A stretch of DNA of 64,000 nt. It comes from Doris montereyensis (lineage: Eukaryota > Mollusca > Gastropoda > Nudibranchia > Dorididae). The notes under the pieces were generated by a model that ran no database searches, was not told the DNA's origin, and worked only from the letters and a program-made list of their open reading frames with translations. Both the position numbers and the translations under genes were made by a program. The stretch lies in NCBI GenBank assembly GCA_037039925.1, contig JAXRKP010001038.1, positions 62,001-126,000 on the forward strand, given 5' to 3'. Position 1 is the stretch's first letter, and each line of letters opens with the position of its first letter. Of the stretch, positions 1 through 11,612 are shown piece by piece.

Positions 1-620
1 AGTTGGAGAGAGACTGGATGGCTGAAATGAGAAGACAAGAAAGAGAGGGATTCATTGTTGAAACTTTCAAGAAAGAAAGAAATTTTCCACTGAAACCAAA
101 CAAAAAACAAACAAAAAAGAAGAAAAAAAGAGAGTGGCCCGCGGCTCAAACTAGATCTAGATTTCTAGACCTAATCAACTGTACTGCGAGCGATTAAAGA
201 CCTAAATTAATATTAGATCTACATACTGTATAGATCTAAATCTAGATTATGTATTAGATTTAGAGATCTAGATCTAGATTTCTAATCGTAGGTCTATATT
301 ATTATATTATTACTAGATCTATCTAGATCTACCGCACATCGACGTTTCATGAAACAAATTAGAAAACTCATGCACGTAAAATAGGAAAAGAAACTAGAAT
401 TGATGAACATAGATTTAGATCTAGATCTAGGTTCTAAAGTTCTAGATCTAGATCTATACGAGAATAAACCTTCCTGCAACAACAGTAACAAGTAGACAGT
501 TACAGAGATGAGTTGACAGGAGAAGTAGGCCTAGAGTTAGAAACAGTGCTTATCAAGGATTGGAGTGTTCATTACAAAGCTTCAATCAAAACAAACACAT
601 TAACAGACGTGTAGTGTGTT
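1..620. other. Spacer with dense AGATCTAG-type short repeats
   Basis: No gene is recognisable here. From about 155 to 460 the sequence is packed with overlapping AGATCT and TCTAGA hexamers in irregular order. The same motif recurs near 2775-2860, 3010-3310, 4075-4210, 20575-20690, 47510-47590 and inside the 47-53 kb satellite. Small open frames here show no domain and are probably chance. Confidence 0.6.
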
Positions 621-661
621 GTGGTACTAGTGGTAGTAAAAGTAATACATGTAGTAGTAAA

Positions 662-808
662 ACAAATAAAGGGACACAAAAATAAGAAAATACCCAACGA
701 TTTATTGACATGTACAAAACAGACAGTGACAGTTTCGGGTTTTGTTATAATCATTATAATGTCAATAAATCGTTGGGTATTTTCTTATTTTTGTGTCCCT
801 TTATTTGT
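662..808. repeat. Perfect 50-bp inverted repeat (foldback)
   Basis: Positions 662-711 and 759-808 are perfect reverse complements over 50 bp, separated by a 47-bp loop. Such a structure would form a long hairpin in single-stranded DNA or RNA. It may be the terminal inverted repeats of a very short foldback or MITE-like element, or a snap-back duplication made during repair. I see no target-site duplication just outside the arms. Confidence 0.85.
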
Positions 809-857
809 CTCTCACTCTCATACCCAACAGTGACTTGACTCTTTATCACTTACATGC

Positions 858-898
<41 letters not shown>

Positions 899-905
899 CA
901 GCAGC
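858..905. repeat. (AGT)n microsatellite
   Basis: About 13 uninterrupted AGT/GTA triplets are followed by a few GCA triplets. The array sits exactly where the minus-strand P-transposase remnant loses similarity. Read on the minus strand it is (ACT)n, the same motif that precedes the plus-strand P remnant at 16.1 kb. Confidence 0.9.
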
Positions 906-939
906 AGTTGTTGTACCGCAGCTGCAGCAATTTTCAGAA

Positions 940-2735
940 TGCCAATTGTTGCGTATATTTTTAACTAAAAGAACTGTGTCATACAAGAGAAACAAAGGCC
1001 GCGTGGAGTCAGTTGGTGATACTGCTCTCCAGGGAGAAGAAGGATGAGATTTGAACATTTTAAAAAAGGATTGATTTACGCGGTTATTATCATTTACAAT
1101 GCCAATAACTGTAGCGCCACATTTCTCCAAAAGAAAAATAACATCACAAACTTGATTGAATTGAAACAAGGAAGTAAGAGCGTGACATGGCAAAATTTTT
1201 GCGAGAAAAGTTTGACCACCAAAAAAAGTATTTTACCATCACACTACACAAAGTAATGTTGTTGCAATTTTATCAGGATTATCAACCGCGTAATCAAAAA
1301 CAGAACCACCTCTATATGTCACTGACGTTTTCACATAAATTTCATCAATGATTAAAATACAGTTCCTATTTCTTTCATCCATACTGGAAAAAAACATGTT
1401 GTCATCACTAGTGTTCTTGGCAATGGAGGTAATCTTCTTAAAGGTACTTATTGATGGAAGCTGTAAATGATTCCTCAGTTGAAGATACATGTACAAACTT
1501 CTTGATTGGTTCAACCACGTAAAGGCAAGAAGAAGATCACTGTGAGTGTAAACACGCTGGTTTTGGGGGCATTTAATAATGAAATATTGCTGTTGATAAA
1601 GTTAACTTTGTCGTTTTCACAATCATCAGCGCATATAATGATAATCTTTCGATATCATGTAGAAAAATTATGTTTCTTTTTATTTTGACACCAGACTTGT
1701 TAAAATCGACCGTTTTTCCGCGATTTTCGGTTGATTGAATTTTTCAATCGGTTTTGTTTCTAACTTTGTGCTCAAAATAATAATAAGTCTCAACCACCAT
1801 CGTTAAGCTCATTTTCTGCGGAATACCATGATACTATTTATAGAGCTATGGTACAATTAGACACGAGGTGCCGATGATTTGATTAGAGGAACCTCACAGA
1901 AACTGTAGTTCAGCTGCTAAGAAAACCGTATTACATACCTTTTTAAAAATAAAAAGCGATAAACAAACAACACACTTACACACATGAAACTGACATGACG
2001 AGAGACGGAAGAAATTAAGCTTTCTGATGGTATAGGTTTTATTTGTATTCATGCAGATAAAACGCTGCAATTGTAAGGGCAAATGACTGAAAATCATTCA
2101 AAACGATGCCGTAAGCTCAGTTTGGAGTACCTAAAATTATGGTAAACACGAAGATTTTTATAGGCTTCGTATCGCACAGTAAAATGTTCACAATCATCAT
2201 CAATGAAACAATAAACACAGAAGTCAGGCACTGGCCCAGTCCGACCTTCACTGAAAAACACATAAGTGTTAGTGTTAGTATAAGAAGTAACAAAGTCTTT
2301 TTTTGAAAGCCGCTCTTGAAACAATTTGTCAAAATTGTCTGCACACAATGAATCACGTTTCAGAAATTCAGTTATTTTATCAATGTCAACAGTTCTGGAT
2401 TCCACAGTTGATTTCATTGTACCTCGTGGAGTCGTGCTGCTCACTGGAGTGGGGATGCACGAGGGCGGAATGTTGAGAAAAACTGTTGGTGGAATTGCAG
2501 GTACTTTAAACCGACTTCCAGGAGGCCGAAGCATGGGGACATCAACTGGCCAGTGAATTGTACATACTCCCATATTACCAGTGACATTTTCAATGGCAAG
2601 TTTATTGGGAAGGCAAGCTAACCATGCACGGCATTTTTCAGTGTCTTTTGGAAAACCGTAAATGGCAATTTTCTCTTTGGATTGGTTAGTTCTGTAACCA
2701 GTAATGCAACCTACTACACAGCACTTCCTACCCAT
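940..2735 (-). pseudogene. P/THAP9-type transposase remnant, copy 1
   Basis: The 5' part (2735 down to 2094, 213 codons) begins MGRKCCVVGC and has the THAP zinc finger C2CH pattern: two cysteines at residues 6 and 10, a conserved tryptophan in the middle, and CTIHW. Further pieces follow on the same strand: 1514-1239 carries ILIIDEIYVKTSVTYRGG, and 1193-940 carries VIGIVNDNNRVNQ and VKNIRNNW, both typical of the RNase H-like core of P-element and THAP9 transposases. The pieces lie in several frames with stops, so the gene is dead. The match ends at the AGT array near 940 and the C-terminal half is missing. Unlike copy 2, DEIYVK..Y and GGSV are joined with no intron. Confidence 0.85.
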
Positions 2736-3655
2736 TTTAATAGGAGCAACAACCTATAAAAGTCTAATCTGGATAAACTCTAGATTTAGAAATCTAGATC
2801 TAGATAAGGTCTCGTTCGTAAAATTAAATTACACTGTTCACTGTCAAAGTCTAGATTTCGCGTCAATGGCCTATTTATTAGAATAGTAAGCTCGCCTCGA
2901 TGGTACTCAATGGTAATGGCAGGCATCTTTGCACATTTTTTGACGTTCACCACTTACCAGAAGCAACATTGCGCACGGTTTCTGACTATTACGAAATACA
3001 CCTATTTCAACACTAAGGCTCTAGATCTAGATCTACAAAGGAAACCGCAGATCTGTAAAATAGTAGTGAAACATTTCAGAATTGTTTAAATTCTAGCTCT
3101 GGAAGCTAGCGCTAGACAAGATCTAGATCTGGCTCTAGCTAGAGCTCGAATCTAGAAACTTGGGTGTAGATCTAGAAGCCAGTAGAAGCTAATTCAGGAT
3201 CTATGTATAGATATCTACTCTAGCTCTAGCTATAATTTAAGATTAGATTTAGTTCTATATCTAAATCTAGAGCTATATCTAGATCTGGATTCCAGCTCTA
3301 GGTCTAGATATTAAAACTCAGTAGGCTAGTGGTGCATGATATGAGATAATAATATGTCCTTTAATGTCATGATGGATATGGTGACACACGTGCTGAGATT
3401 TCCCTCCTGTTAGTGGGGTTATTGCTGACCCACTTTTACAGGTTGCAAAAGAATTAATCGACTGGTGAATGTGTTAGTCTAGTCCAGCATAATGGCGGAC
3501 TAAATTAATTATGTTGAATTTATGATGATTTACAAAGCGAGTGCCGACAATTTGCCAAACACAATAATATGAATTTTATACGCCTAAAACCTTCCCCGGT
3601 TTGATCAAATTGTCGGTGCCAAACAGCTCTGTCCGCTCAGCCGTTTAGAAGATTA
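2736..3655. other. Gene-free spacer with AGATCT clusters
   Basis: No credible coding sequence is present. AGATCT/TCTAGA clusters occur at 2775-2805 and densely from 3018 to 3310, where variants such as AGCTCTAG are mixed in. The remainder is AT-rich unique-looking sequence. Confidence 0.5.
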
Positions 3656-3659
3656 GCGG

Positions 3660-3687
3660 CAACACACACACACACACACACACACAT
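3660..3687. repeat. (CA)n microsatellite
   Basis: About thirteen uninterrupted CA dinucleotides lie just upstream of the LTR-like segment. Confidence 0.95.
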
Positions 3688-3724
3688 AAACTGAATTATA
3701 TAGATACATGTATAGAAGATATAT

Positions 3725-4121
3725 TGTGACGTAATCATTTTGGTGTGCCCTAATATCGATTTGTTTATATTTGGAGAGGGAGAACATTTTATAGAACTTT
3801 CTCGAAAACTTTAGAATGATAAGGAAATTTGTGTTCTAGAAATAGCTCAGTCTTCGACTATAAATTATAAATAATGAGAGTTACCCAATGTAATGGGCAG
3901 AGAAGAACAGGAACTATTGTGTGATTCGAGTTATTATGCCAGCTCACATTAGATACATTTGTGAATTATTTGCTTCATCCAACGATTGATCGTTTACTGT
4001 GAGTACAATAAACAACCTTGTTAAAACCTTAAAATTATAAATCGAGCCTTAATGTTATCTGATTGTCTACCGAGCATCTAGATCTAGAGTCATTGCCTGC
4101 TACATTTCTACATTTGTAACA
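3725..4121 (+). mobile_element. 5' LTR-like segment of an LTR retrotransposon
   Basis: This stretch aligns by eye with 11196-11584 over its whole length: both share TGTGACGT.ATCATTTTGGTG, a CTATAAAT TATA box (3858 here, 11331 there), GGGAGTTACCCA or GAGAGTTACCCA, GAGTA.AATA, TAATCGAGCC or AAATCGAGCC, and the CTAGATCTAGAGT tail. It ends in TAACA, and an AATAAA lies at 4007-4012, in the expected order of U3, R and U5. The left end is not clear and seems truncated. Similarity to the 11-kb copy is moderate, so the pair is old or belongs to two different insertions. Confidence 0.6.
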
Positions 4122-4124
4122 TTT

Positions 4125-4142
4125 TGGAGGTCCGCACGGGAT
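4125..4142 (+). promoter_or_regulatory. Candidate primer-binding site
   Basis: Three bases after the LTR end in TAACA, the sequence TGGAGGTCCGCACGGGAT starts with TGG. That is the complement of a tRNA CCA end and is the usual start of a primer-binding site. I could not assign the tRNA with confidence. Confidence 0.45.
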
Positions 4143-4235
4143 CAGACAGCCTAAATCTAGATCTGCATCTAAATCTAGATATTTCCCGCTAGATCTAGAT
4201 TTTTAGAAATTCCACTGACGTAGATTTTAACCTCA

Positions 4236-4632
4236 TTGAAGAAGGAGAGGCATATAATGAATCGAGATAATCTATGTTTGGACCTAGATCTAGCTGAACA
4301 AACCCTAGGCCTTGAAGCTATCGACATCATCGAAGGAACTACACCTAAACCTAAAACTCGGAAGGACTATCACAGTTGGGCAATATTGCTGACTGACAGA
4401 TCTAAATCAGTGGCCTACGTAGACCGTGGAACCGTCGATTGAAGAAAATAAATAAGTCATTATGTCAGAGGTCATCGCTAGATTATCGGCCGAGTGTGAG
4501 GCCATGGACCTAGGAACTCTCAGTACAGGAATAACACTAACAGAGACTGGCCGGCTAACTTTTGCGGAGGCCGATGGTCCCAACGCCACCTCGCTTGTCT
4601 TTGTCTCTACGCGGTCAGTGTGTAGTGTGTAA
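4236..4632 (+). CDS. Short leader ORFs after the LTR, possible gag remnant
   Basis: Two small open frames follow the primer-binding site: 4236-4442 (68 codons) and 4462-4632 (57 codons, starting MSEVIARLSAECEAMDLG). The position after an LTR and primer site suggests the start of a retrotransposon gag region cut off by the P element that begins near 4.7 kb. No CCHC knuckle, protease or polymerase motif is visible, so the gag reading rests on position only. These may also be chance frames. Confidence 0.25.
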
Positions 4633-4804
4633 TTAACACGGCGTCATCTTTCAAATGGAGTTGAGCGTGGCTGTTTTCAAATTGATTATTATTATTATCT
4701 CTGTTACTCATTCACTCATATTGGATTGTTATTATTATTATCATTATCATCAGTTATTCATTGGATTGTTATTATCATTGTGATTATTTTGTTGAACATT
4801 CAAG

Positions 4805-7800
4805 ATGGGTAGGAAGTGCAGTGTGTATGGCTGCAAGAGTGGCTATACTATGATAGTGATAGAAATGGATTGAAGAAATCGTTCTTTAGGTTTCCCAAAG
4901 ACACGGTCGAGAGGTTGAAGTGGGTAAAAGCTTTACCGAACAAATTAGATATCTCACAGATCACCGATAACATGACGGTATGTTCTTTGCATTTTCCAAC
5001 AAATGTAAGAACTAGAAAAGGTGGAATTCCAATTGAGCCACCAACTATAGTGAGCATCAAAGAGACTTCGTGTTGTGGAACTCCTCAGACAGGAAGAGGA
5101 CCACGAACAATTCAATCGAATCAAGGATTCAGGATGAGGATATTCAACTCAAATATTTTAGTGAGAGAGACAGATTTAAATTAGACAACTTTTTTGATAA
5201 ATTGAACAGTCTTCGAGTGTCATGATGGAACTCTTGTCATAAACAATAATAGCAGTTTTTCATTTCTCAGCAGAAAGAGAACAGGGCCAATATTTTTATT
5301 TTCTATTCATTTTGAGGTTGTCAGTCTTTCTGTGGATGGCATAAAAGAGATTAAATATGAGGGCTATAATGAACTTCAACGTGTTCGTCATGGCTTTTAA
5401 AAGATGGTGTTCTGAACGGGTGGGATGCTATGAAAACAGTTGTTGATTATATCATCAAATCGGATTCTGATGAAGGATACCAGACTCAAAGAAAATGATT
5501 TGCATGAAAAATTCCGATTCATTTATCGGCAAATTCATCTTTTAAATTCCTACAAGAACTGTAAACTTTACAGTAGCAGTGACTTGTGTCTGGCATTTGC
5601 TTGGTATTCAACGTCCAGGGCTCTCTACTCCAAGTTAAAGAGTATTTGCAACTGCCCTCACAATCAGTCCTCAGAGGATTGACCAGCACAGCAAAGAGCC
5701 TTGATGACAACAAACTCTTCACTTCATTCTTTAATGGTCAAGGAGACAACAGTAGAGGCTGCATCTTGATAATGGATGAAATCTATGTAAAATCTTCATT
5801 AACATTATATCAAGGTAAGCATTCTAATACTTTTTGTCCTTATAACTACATGTACATATATAACCTTATTACTGCAGTATTATATATATACACACACATA
5901 TATATTATATATACACATATATTATGTGTGTGTGTATCACTATATATTATATATATATAATGTAATACACAAATTATATATTATATATATTATTATATAC
6001 CTATATATTATATAATCTGTATATAATAATATATATCATGTATTATAGAGGATAATATTATATAATTATATAGGTGTATGTGTGTATTATGTGTATGAAA
6101 GTCATGTATAGTTTAGTATGTGTTGTAAGCGTGTATGATATGTATGTTTGTATGGTATGCTTGTTTGTATACAATGTAGGCTATGTAAGGTATTATTTAT
6201 GTATAATATAATATACACGCGTGTGTAGTATTATATAATATGTAATGCATCGTGTATGGATGCCTGTATGCAATCTTTGTACATCCTGTGTAGTTGCATT
6301 TACAGCGAACATATTAAATTATAAGCGTCGAATATAACATGTTAAAAGTATCCAAGGTTTATTTTATTCTAGTTAGTAGAGATGTCAGTTTAGTTTTTAC
6401 ATTAATCATTAATAAATTATTATTAAGGAGATTGTTTTTACATTTCTTTTTTTAACTGTCCACAATTTTTCTTTACAGGCTTTTTTGTACATTTGTTGTA
6501 TTTCTATAAATTGAGTTTTGAACGATAAACAACATTGATGGCAATCATTAAAAAGAGTGTCATAGCCTGCTTTATTTCAGATCAAATACGATGTTTAGGT
6601 GTGTTTTTTCTTTCGACAAATTATTTTCTCTCTATTAGTATTACTAGTGCTAGTGCTGAATCATGGTCTACTAGTCCTGGTAGTAAGCTTATGTTTTATA
6701 CTATTAATGCCATTGATGAAGAATTGTTCAAGTGCAGGAGTAGTACTCTGTTAGTCTTTATAAGTCTGTCAGAATTTAACGACTCCCTTTCAAATTTTTA
6801 ACATTAGTATGATTTATTTTTCTTACTAGGTGGTTCAGTCCATGGATATGCTGAAGATCAGCCAAACAAGCTGGCAACAACAATGCTTGCCATAATGGTA
6901 AAGACTTTCTTTACAAAAGAAACCTTCCTCTTAAAATTGATTCCTGTCCATGCACTGACAGCAGACACTCTAAATAAGTTCATCAATGGAGCGCTTTCCC
7001 AAGTACATCAGTGTGGGGGTAAGGTTATTGGTGTCATCTGCGACAATAACAGAGTCAACCAAGCCACATTCAAGATGTTCTCCCCAATTGATCCTGACCG
7101 GCCTTGGATGGTGAACTCTCCATATGACAACGAGCAGCCCCTCTTCCTTATATATGACCCCGTTCATCTTCTTAAAAACATTCGTAATAACTGGCTCACG
7201 GAGAAGGAGCAAACCCTTAAATTTCAGTGTGATGGTGAGGAACTCTTCGCTTCTTGGGAGCCTTTGAAAGCCTTGTACTTTGTACAGACACGAGAGCGAG
7301 ATATTCACCTCAGTGTCACACTTGACAAAGGCATCATTGAATCCGACCAACATTGAGAAACAAAAGGTTTCTTTGGTGCTGGATGTTTTCTGTGACCAGA
7401 CGGTGGGGGGCCCTCAGAACATCGGAGGCAACTCAAAATTTTGAAGGGGCGGCAGACACTGCACTATTTGTATCTCAAGTCATCAAGCTATGGAAGCTTT
7501 TGAATTGCAAAAGCAAATTTACAGCCCATCGTTTGAACGATCCACACAGGCTGGTGATTGATAGTACAGAACAGTCACACAGTGGTCTTGCTTTACTACA
7601 ACAATGGGCAGATCATACTGTGCTCCAAAAACCTCAAATAGGAATACGTATGAAAACACTTACGTTGGACACTTCAGCTGCTCTGACACTCTGAGTTGGA
7701 CGTGTAGCTGTTTAATTGACCTATCCAGGTACTTGCTGGAAACAACCTCAGCCTACAAACACGAGTATGTCTGCTTGGGGTTCTTTCAGCAAGATGACCT

Positions 7801-8351
7801 GGAGAAGCATTTGGACACTTCCGAATGTCTGCAGGCTGCAACTTCTATATTTCCACACGTGATGTTTTTGCTACCCATAACATTGACCGAGCAAGGCTCA
7901 TGCTGCAGTATTGTGACATATGCATCATCTTTCCAAGGAAAACCTGCATACTTGTGATGTGTGTAGTTCTGCTTTAGTTTTAAATGAAGCTGAGGTGTTA
8001 CTCATAAGTAAAATTCCTGACTTAGTTGCAGGCATTTCACATGATGATAAGTTGGGTCTGTTTTATATTGCCGGATTTCTTGCCTCAAAGGACAATACAC
8101 TTGTGGAAGATAAGGATTCATTTGTTGATGACTGTACAGAATTCCTGGATGCGGTTGACAGGGGAAATCTGAAGTATCCATGTGTGGAATTATATGAATT
8201 TATCCTTCATGCATTCCTTTTTTTACCCAAACTCCTGGAAAATTATGTAGGACCAGGTATGTTGCTATCTTGGAGTTTTTTCCTGCCACATACATACTTG
8301 ATATCTTTTGAAAAAAGATACTCTAAGGAGATTGGCCAACATTTTCTTTAA
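4805..8351 (+). pseudogene. P/THAP9-type transposase, copy 2, with intron
   Basis: The ATG at 4805 begins MGRKCSVYGC, the first half of a THAP C2CH finger. A frameshift near 4850 moves the frame, after which FRFPKDTVERLKWV and CSLHF complete the finger. The core follows: 5680-5814 encodes LRGLTSTAKSLDDN and ILIMDEIYVKSSLTLYQG, 6830-7356 encodes VIGVICDNNRVNQATFKMF and YDPVHLLKNIRNNWL, 7380-7694 encodes ALFVSQVIKLWKLLNCKS, and 7950-8240 encodes LFYIAGFLASKD. These are P-element transposase regions in order. At least four frameshifts make it non-functional as assembled. The CDS ends without a clear terminal exon near 8.35 kb. Confidence 0.85.
5815..6829 (+). other. Intron in P-transposase copy 2
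   Basis: The donor CAAG|GTAAGC at 5815 and the acceptor TTCTTACTAG| at 6829 flank 1,015 bp of TA-rich sequence with runs of TATATA. Joining the exons restores LYQG|GSVHGYAEDQPNKLATT in frame, which matches the uninterrupted YRGGSVFDYAVDNPDKIATT of copy 1. An internal frame at 6535-6801 shows no homology and is likely chance. Confidence 0.8.
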
Positions 8352-8519
8352 GAAGTTTTGCATCAATAACAGACAAACAACCAGCAAAGAAAAAACAAAG
8401 AGGGCAACGGCCAAGCTTTCCTCCTCATCAAGATAGAGTGAAGCTAAAAAGAACGTTTTGATTTCTCTCAACTGAACTTGTAGCGTACTATGTTATCATC
8501 ATCACCAGCCCTGATTCCT

Positions 8520-8534
8520 TTATCATATATATAT

Positions 8535-8633
<99 letters not shown>

Positions 8634-8636
8634 GTA
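8520..8636. repeat. (TA)n microsatellite
   Basis: Over 100 bp of nearly pure TA repeat. Such arrays are prone to slippage and to assembly error. Confidence 0.95.
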
Positions 8637-8649
8637 TTATAATAGTATG

Positions 8650-9125
8650 ATTATAAAATGATTATAGACGAGACTTGTGTGCCGGCAGTCTTCCGGGATA
8701 GAAATAGACGAGACGAGTGAACGAATGGTAGAGTAGTTGTCTTATGAAGAAGTTGAATGTCTATTCATAATAATCTCATTGTACTACTATTATTATTATT
8801 ATTATTCGTGTATCTTGTGTGCCGGCAGTATTTTGGGCTATAAAGATTAAGATGAGTGAACCAACGGTTCAGTAGTCGTCTTTGAATTATGTATAATTAC
8901 TATTATTAAAAATACTACATGTATTATAGCTTACATGCGGGTCAACTAGATCTACATTTTATTTTACTCTCTTCACATCCCAAGTAGCCTACAGTAATAG
9001 TTATATAATATTAATATTATGTTATTGAATGACTGAATGTTAAAACATTAATATAATATTAATATTATGTTATTGAATGATATGAATGTTAAAACATTAA
9101 TTGTGTATAGTCAGTATAGCTGTTA
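8650..9125. repeat. Small direct duplications downstream of the TA array
   Basis: Two degenerate copies of a ~140-bp segment start near 8668 and 8812 and share CTTGTGTGCCGGCAGT and the AGACGAG or AGATGAG stretch. A second pair with a period of about 49 bp lies at 9003-9102, sharing TAATATTAATATTATGTTAT and GAATGTTAAAACATTAA. No coding sequence is seen. Confidence 0.7.
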
Positions 9126-9144
9126 TATATATATATATATATAT

Positions 9145-10680
<1,536 letters not shown>

Positions 10681-10706
10681 TTTGTTGACTTTACTAATGA
10701 TTGTGA

Positions 10707-10904
10707 TTGAGAGAGAGAGAGAGCTTATCGAATAGAGAAAACTTTGCAACAAGAGAAAGGATGGCCGACGTATTTAAGCGCTTTATTGATTGGAAGGACT
10801 GCTTTTCACGAAAACTTTGTATCTCCAAAGGAAGAGGCAAAATATTACGATTGCGTGAAGAAAGCATTGCAAAGTCGTTACACCTTGACAATGAATGGGT
10901 ATAG
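10707..10904 (+). CDS. Small unrecognised ORF
   Basis: An open frame of 65 codons starts in the last GA run. Its non-repetitive part begins at the internal methionine of MADVFKRFIDWKDC (10759) and runs about 48 residues, rich in lysine and arginine, to a TAG. I recognise no family. The mixed composition after the GA run makes it less repeat-like than neighbouring frames, but chance is quite possible. Confidence 0.2.
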   Translation: MRERESLSNRENFATRERMADVFKRFIDWKDCFSRKLCISKGRGKILRLREESIAKSLHLDNEWV

Positions 10905-10928
10905 ATATGTTTCGTAATTGCAAGCCAG

Positions 10929-10998
10929 AGGATTGAGAAAACTCAGATATGTTTGTTGTGACTCACAACAAACATTATACCTGAGTTTTCTCAATCCT
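10929..10998. repeat. 70-bp hairpin
   Basis: AGGATTGAGAAAACTCAG at 10929-10946 is the exact complement of CTGAGTTTTCTCAATCCT at 10981-10998. The inner part GTTTGTTGTG also pairs with CACAACAAAC. Only a few mismatches and a 3-4 nt loop remain, so this is a nearly complete palindrome. Confidence 0.85.
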
Positions 10999-11090
10999 GT
11001 GAGGCTCAAAACAGACGAGTGTTTGCTGTTAATGTAATTGTATTTTCCATCGGGGCACATCTAACGGTTCGTTGGTAAATAACCATTTTG

Positions 11091-11102
11091 AAGAGGGAGA
11101 GA
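11091..11102 (+). promoter_or_regulatory. Candidate polypurine tract of the LTR element
   Basis: AAGAGGGAGAGA directly precedes TGTAACATAG, the proposed start of the 3' LTR. A purine run in this position is what primes plus-strand synthesis in LTR retrotransposons. Confidence 0.5.
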
Positions 11103-11584
11103 TGTAACATAGTTACTTGTAGTTTTGTAGGGATTCCCTAATGAAGGTAAATCTATGACGTAATCGATTTTAGTGTGTAAACCCCTGTTGAGATTGTGAC
11201 GTTATCATTTTGGTGTGCCCTAGCATCGATTCGTTTGTATCTGGAAAGGAAGAGAATGTTGTAGTACTGTGTCGAAATGTTTAAAACGGATGTGAACATT
11301 TCCTTTTCTAAAAATATCTATGTTTGTATGCTATAAATAGCGGGAGTTACCCATGATGGTGTGGGGGGGGGGATAAAGAAAAACTGTAGTTCTAGATTCC
11401 ACGTTGTTTTATGCCAGCCAACATTGGATGTATTGGTGTTTACTTCACCCAGTGATTCATTGTCGACTGTGAGTATAATAGATGACCGTGTCAAATTTAT
11501 TAATCGAGCCTTGGAGTATTCGATTGTCCGAGTCAATATCTAGATCTAGAGTGCACTGTCTGCTCCATCTTAACTTTCGTATCA
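11103..11584 (+). mobile_element. 3' LTR-like segment
   Basis: The segment starts TGTAAC after a purine tract and ends GTATCA, giving the TG..CA ends of LTRs. It carries a TATA box CTATAAATAG at 11331-11340 and shares a colinear series of motifs with 3725-4121. The two copies are in the same orientation with about 7 kb between them, which would suit one element whose internal region was replaced or invaded. No gag-pol is visible in that interval. Confidence 0.55.
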
Positions 11585-11612
11585 CCCTCCAGAATTTAAA
11601 TAACATGAAACA

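Noticed and set aside
6535..6801. Frame of 88 codons in the P intron
   Set aside because: No homology is recognised, and splicing across it restores the transposase exactly.
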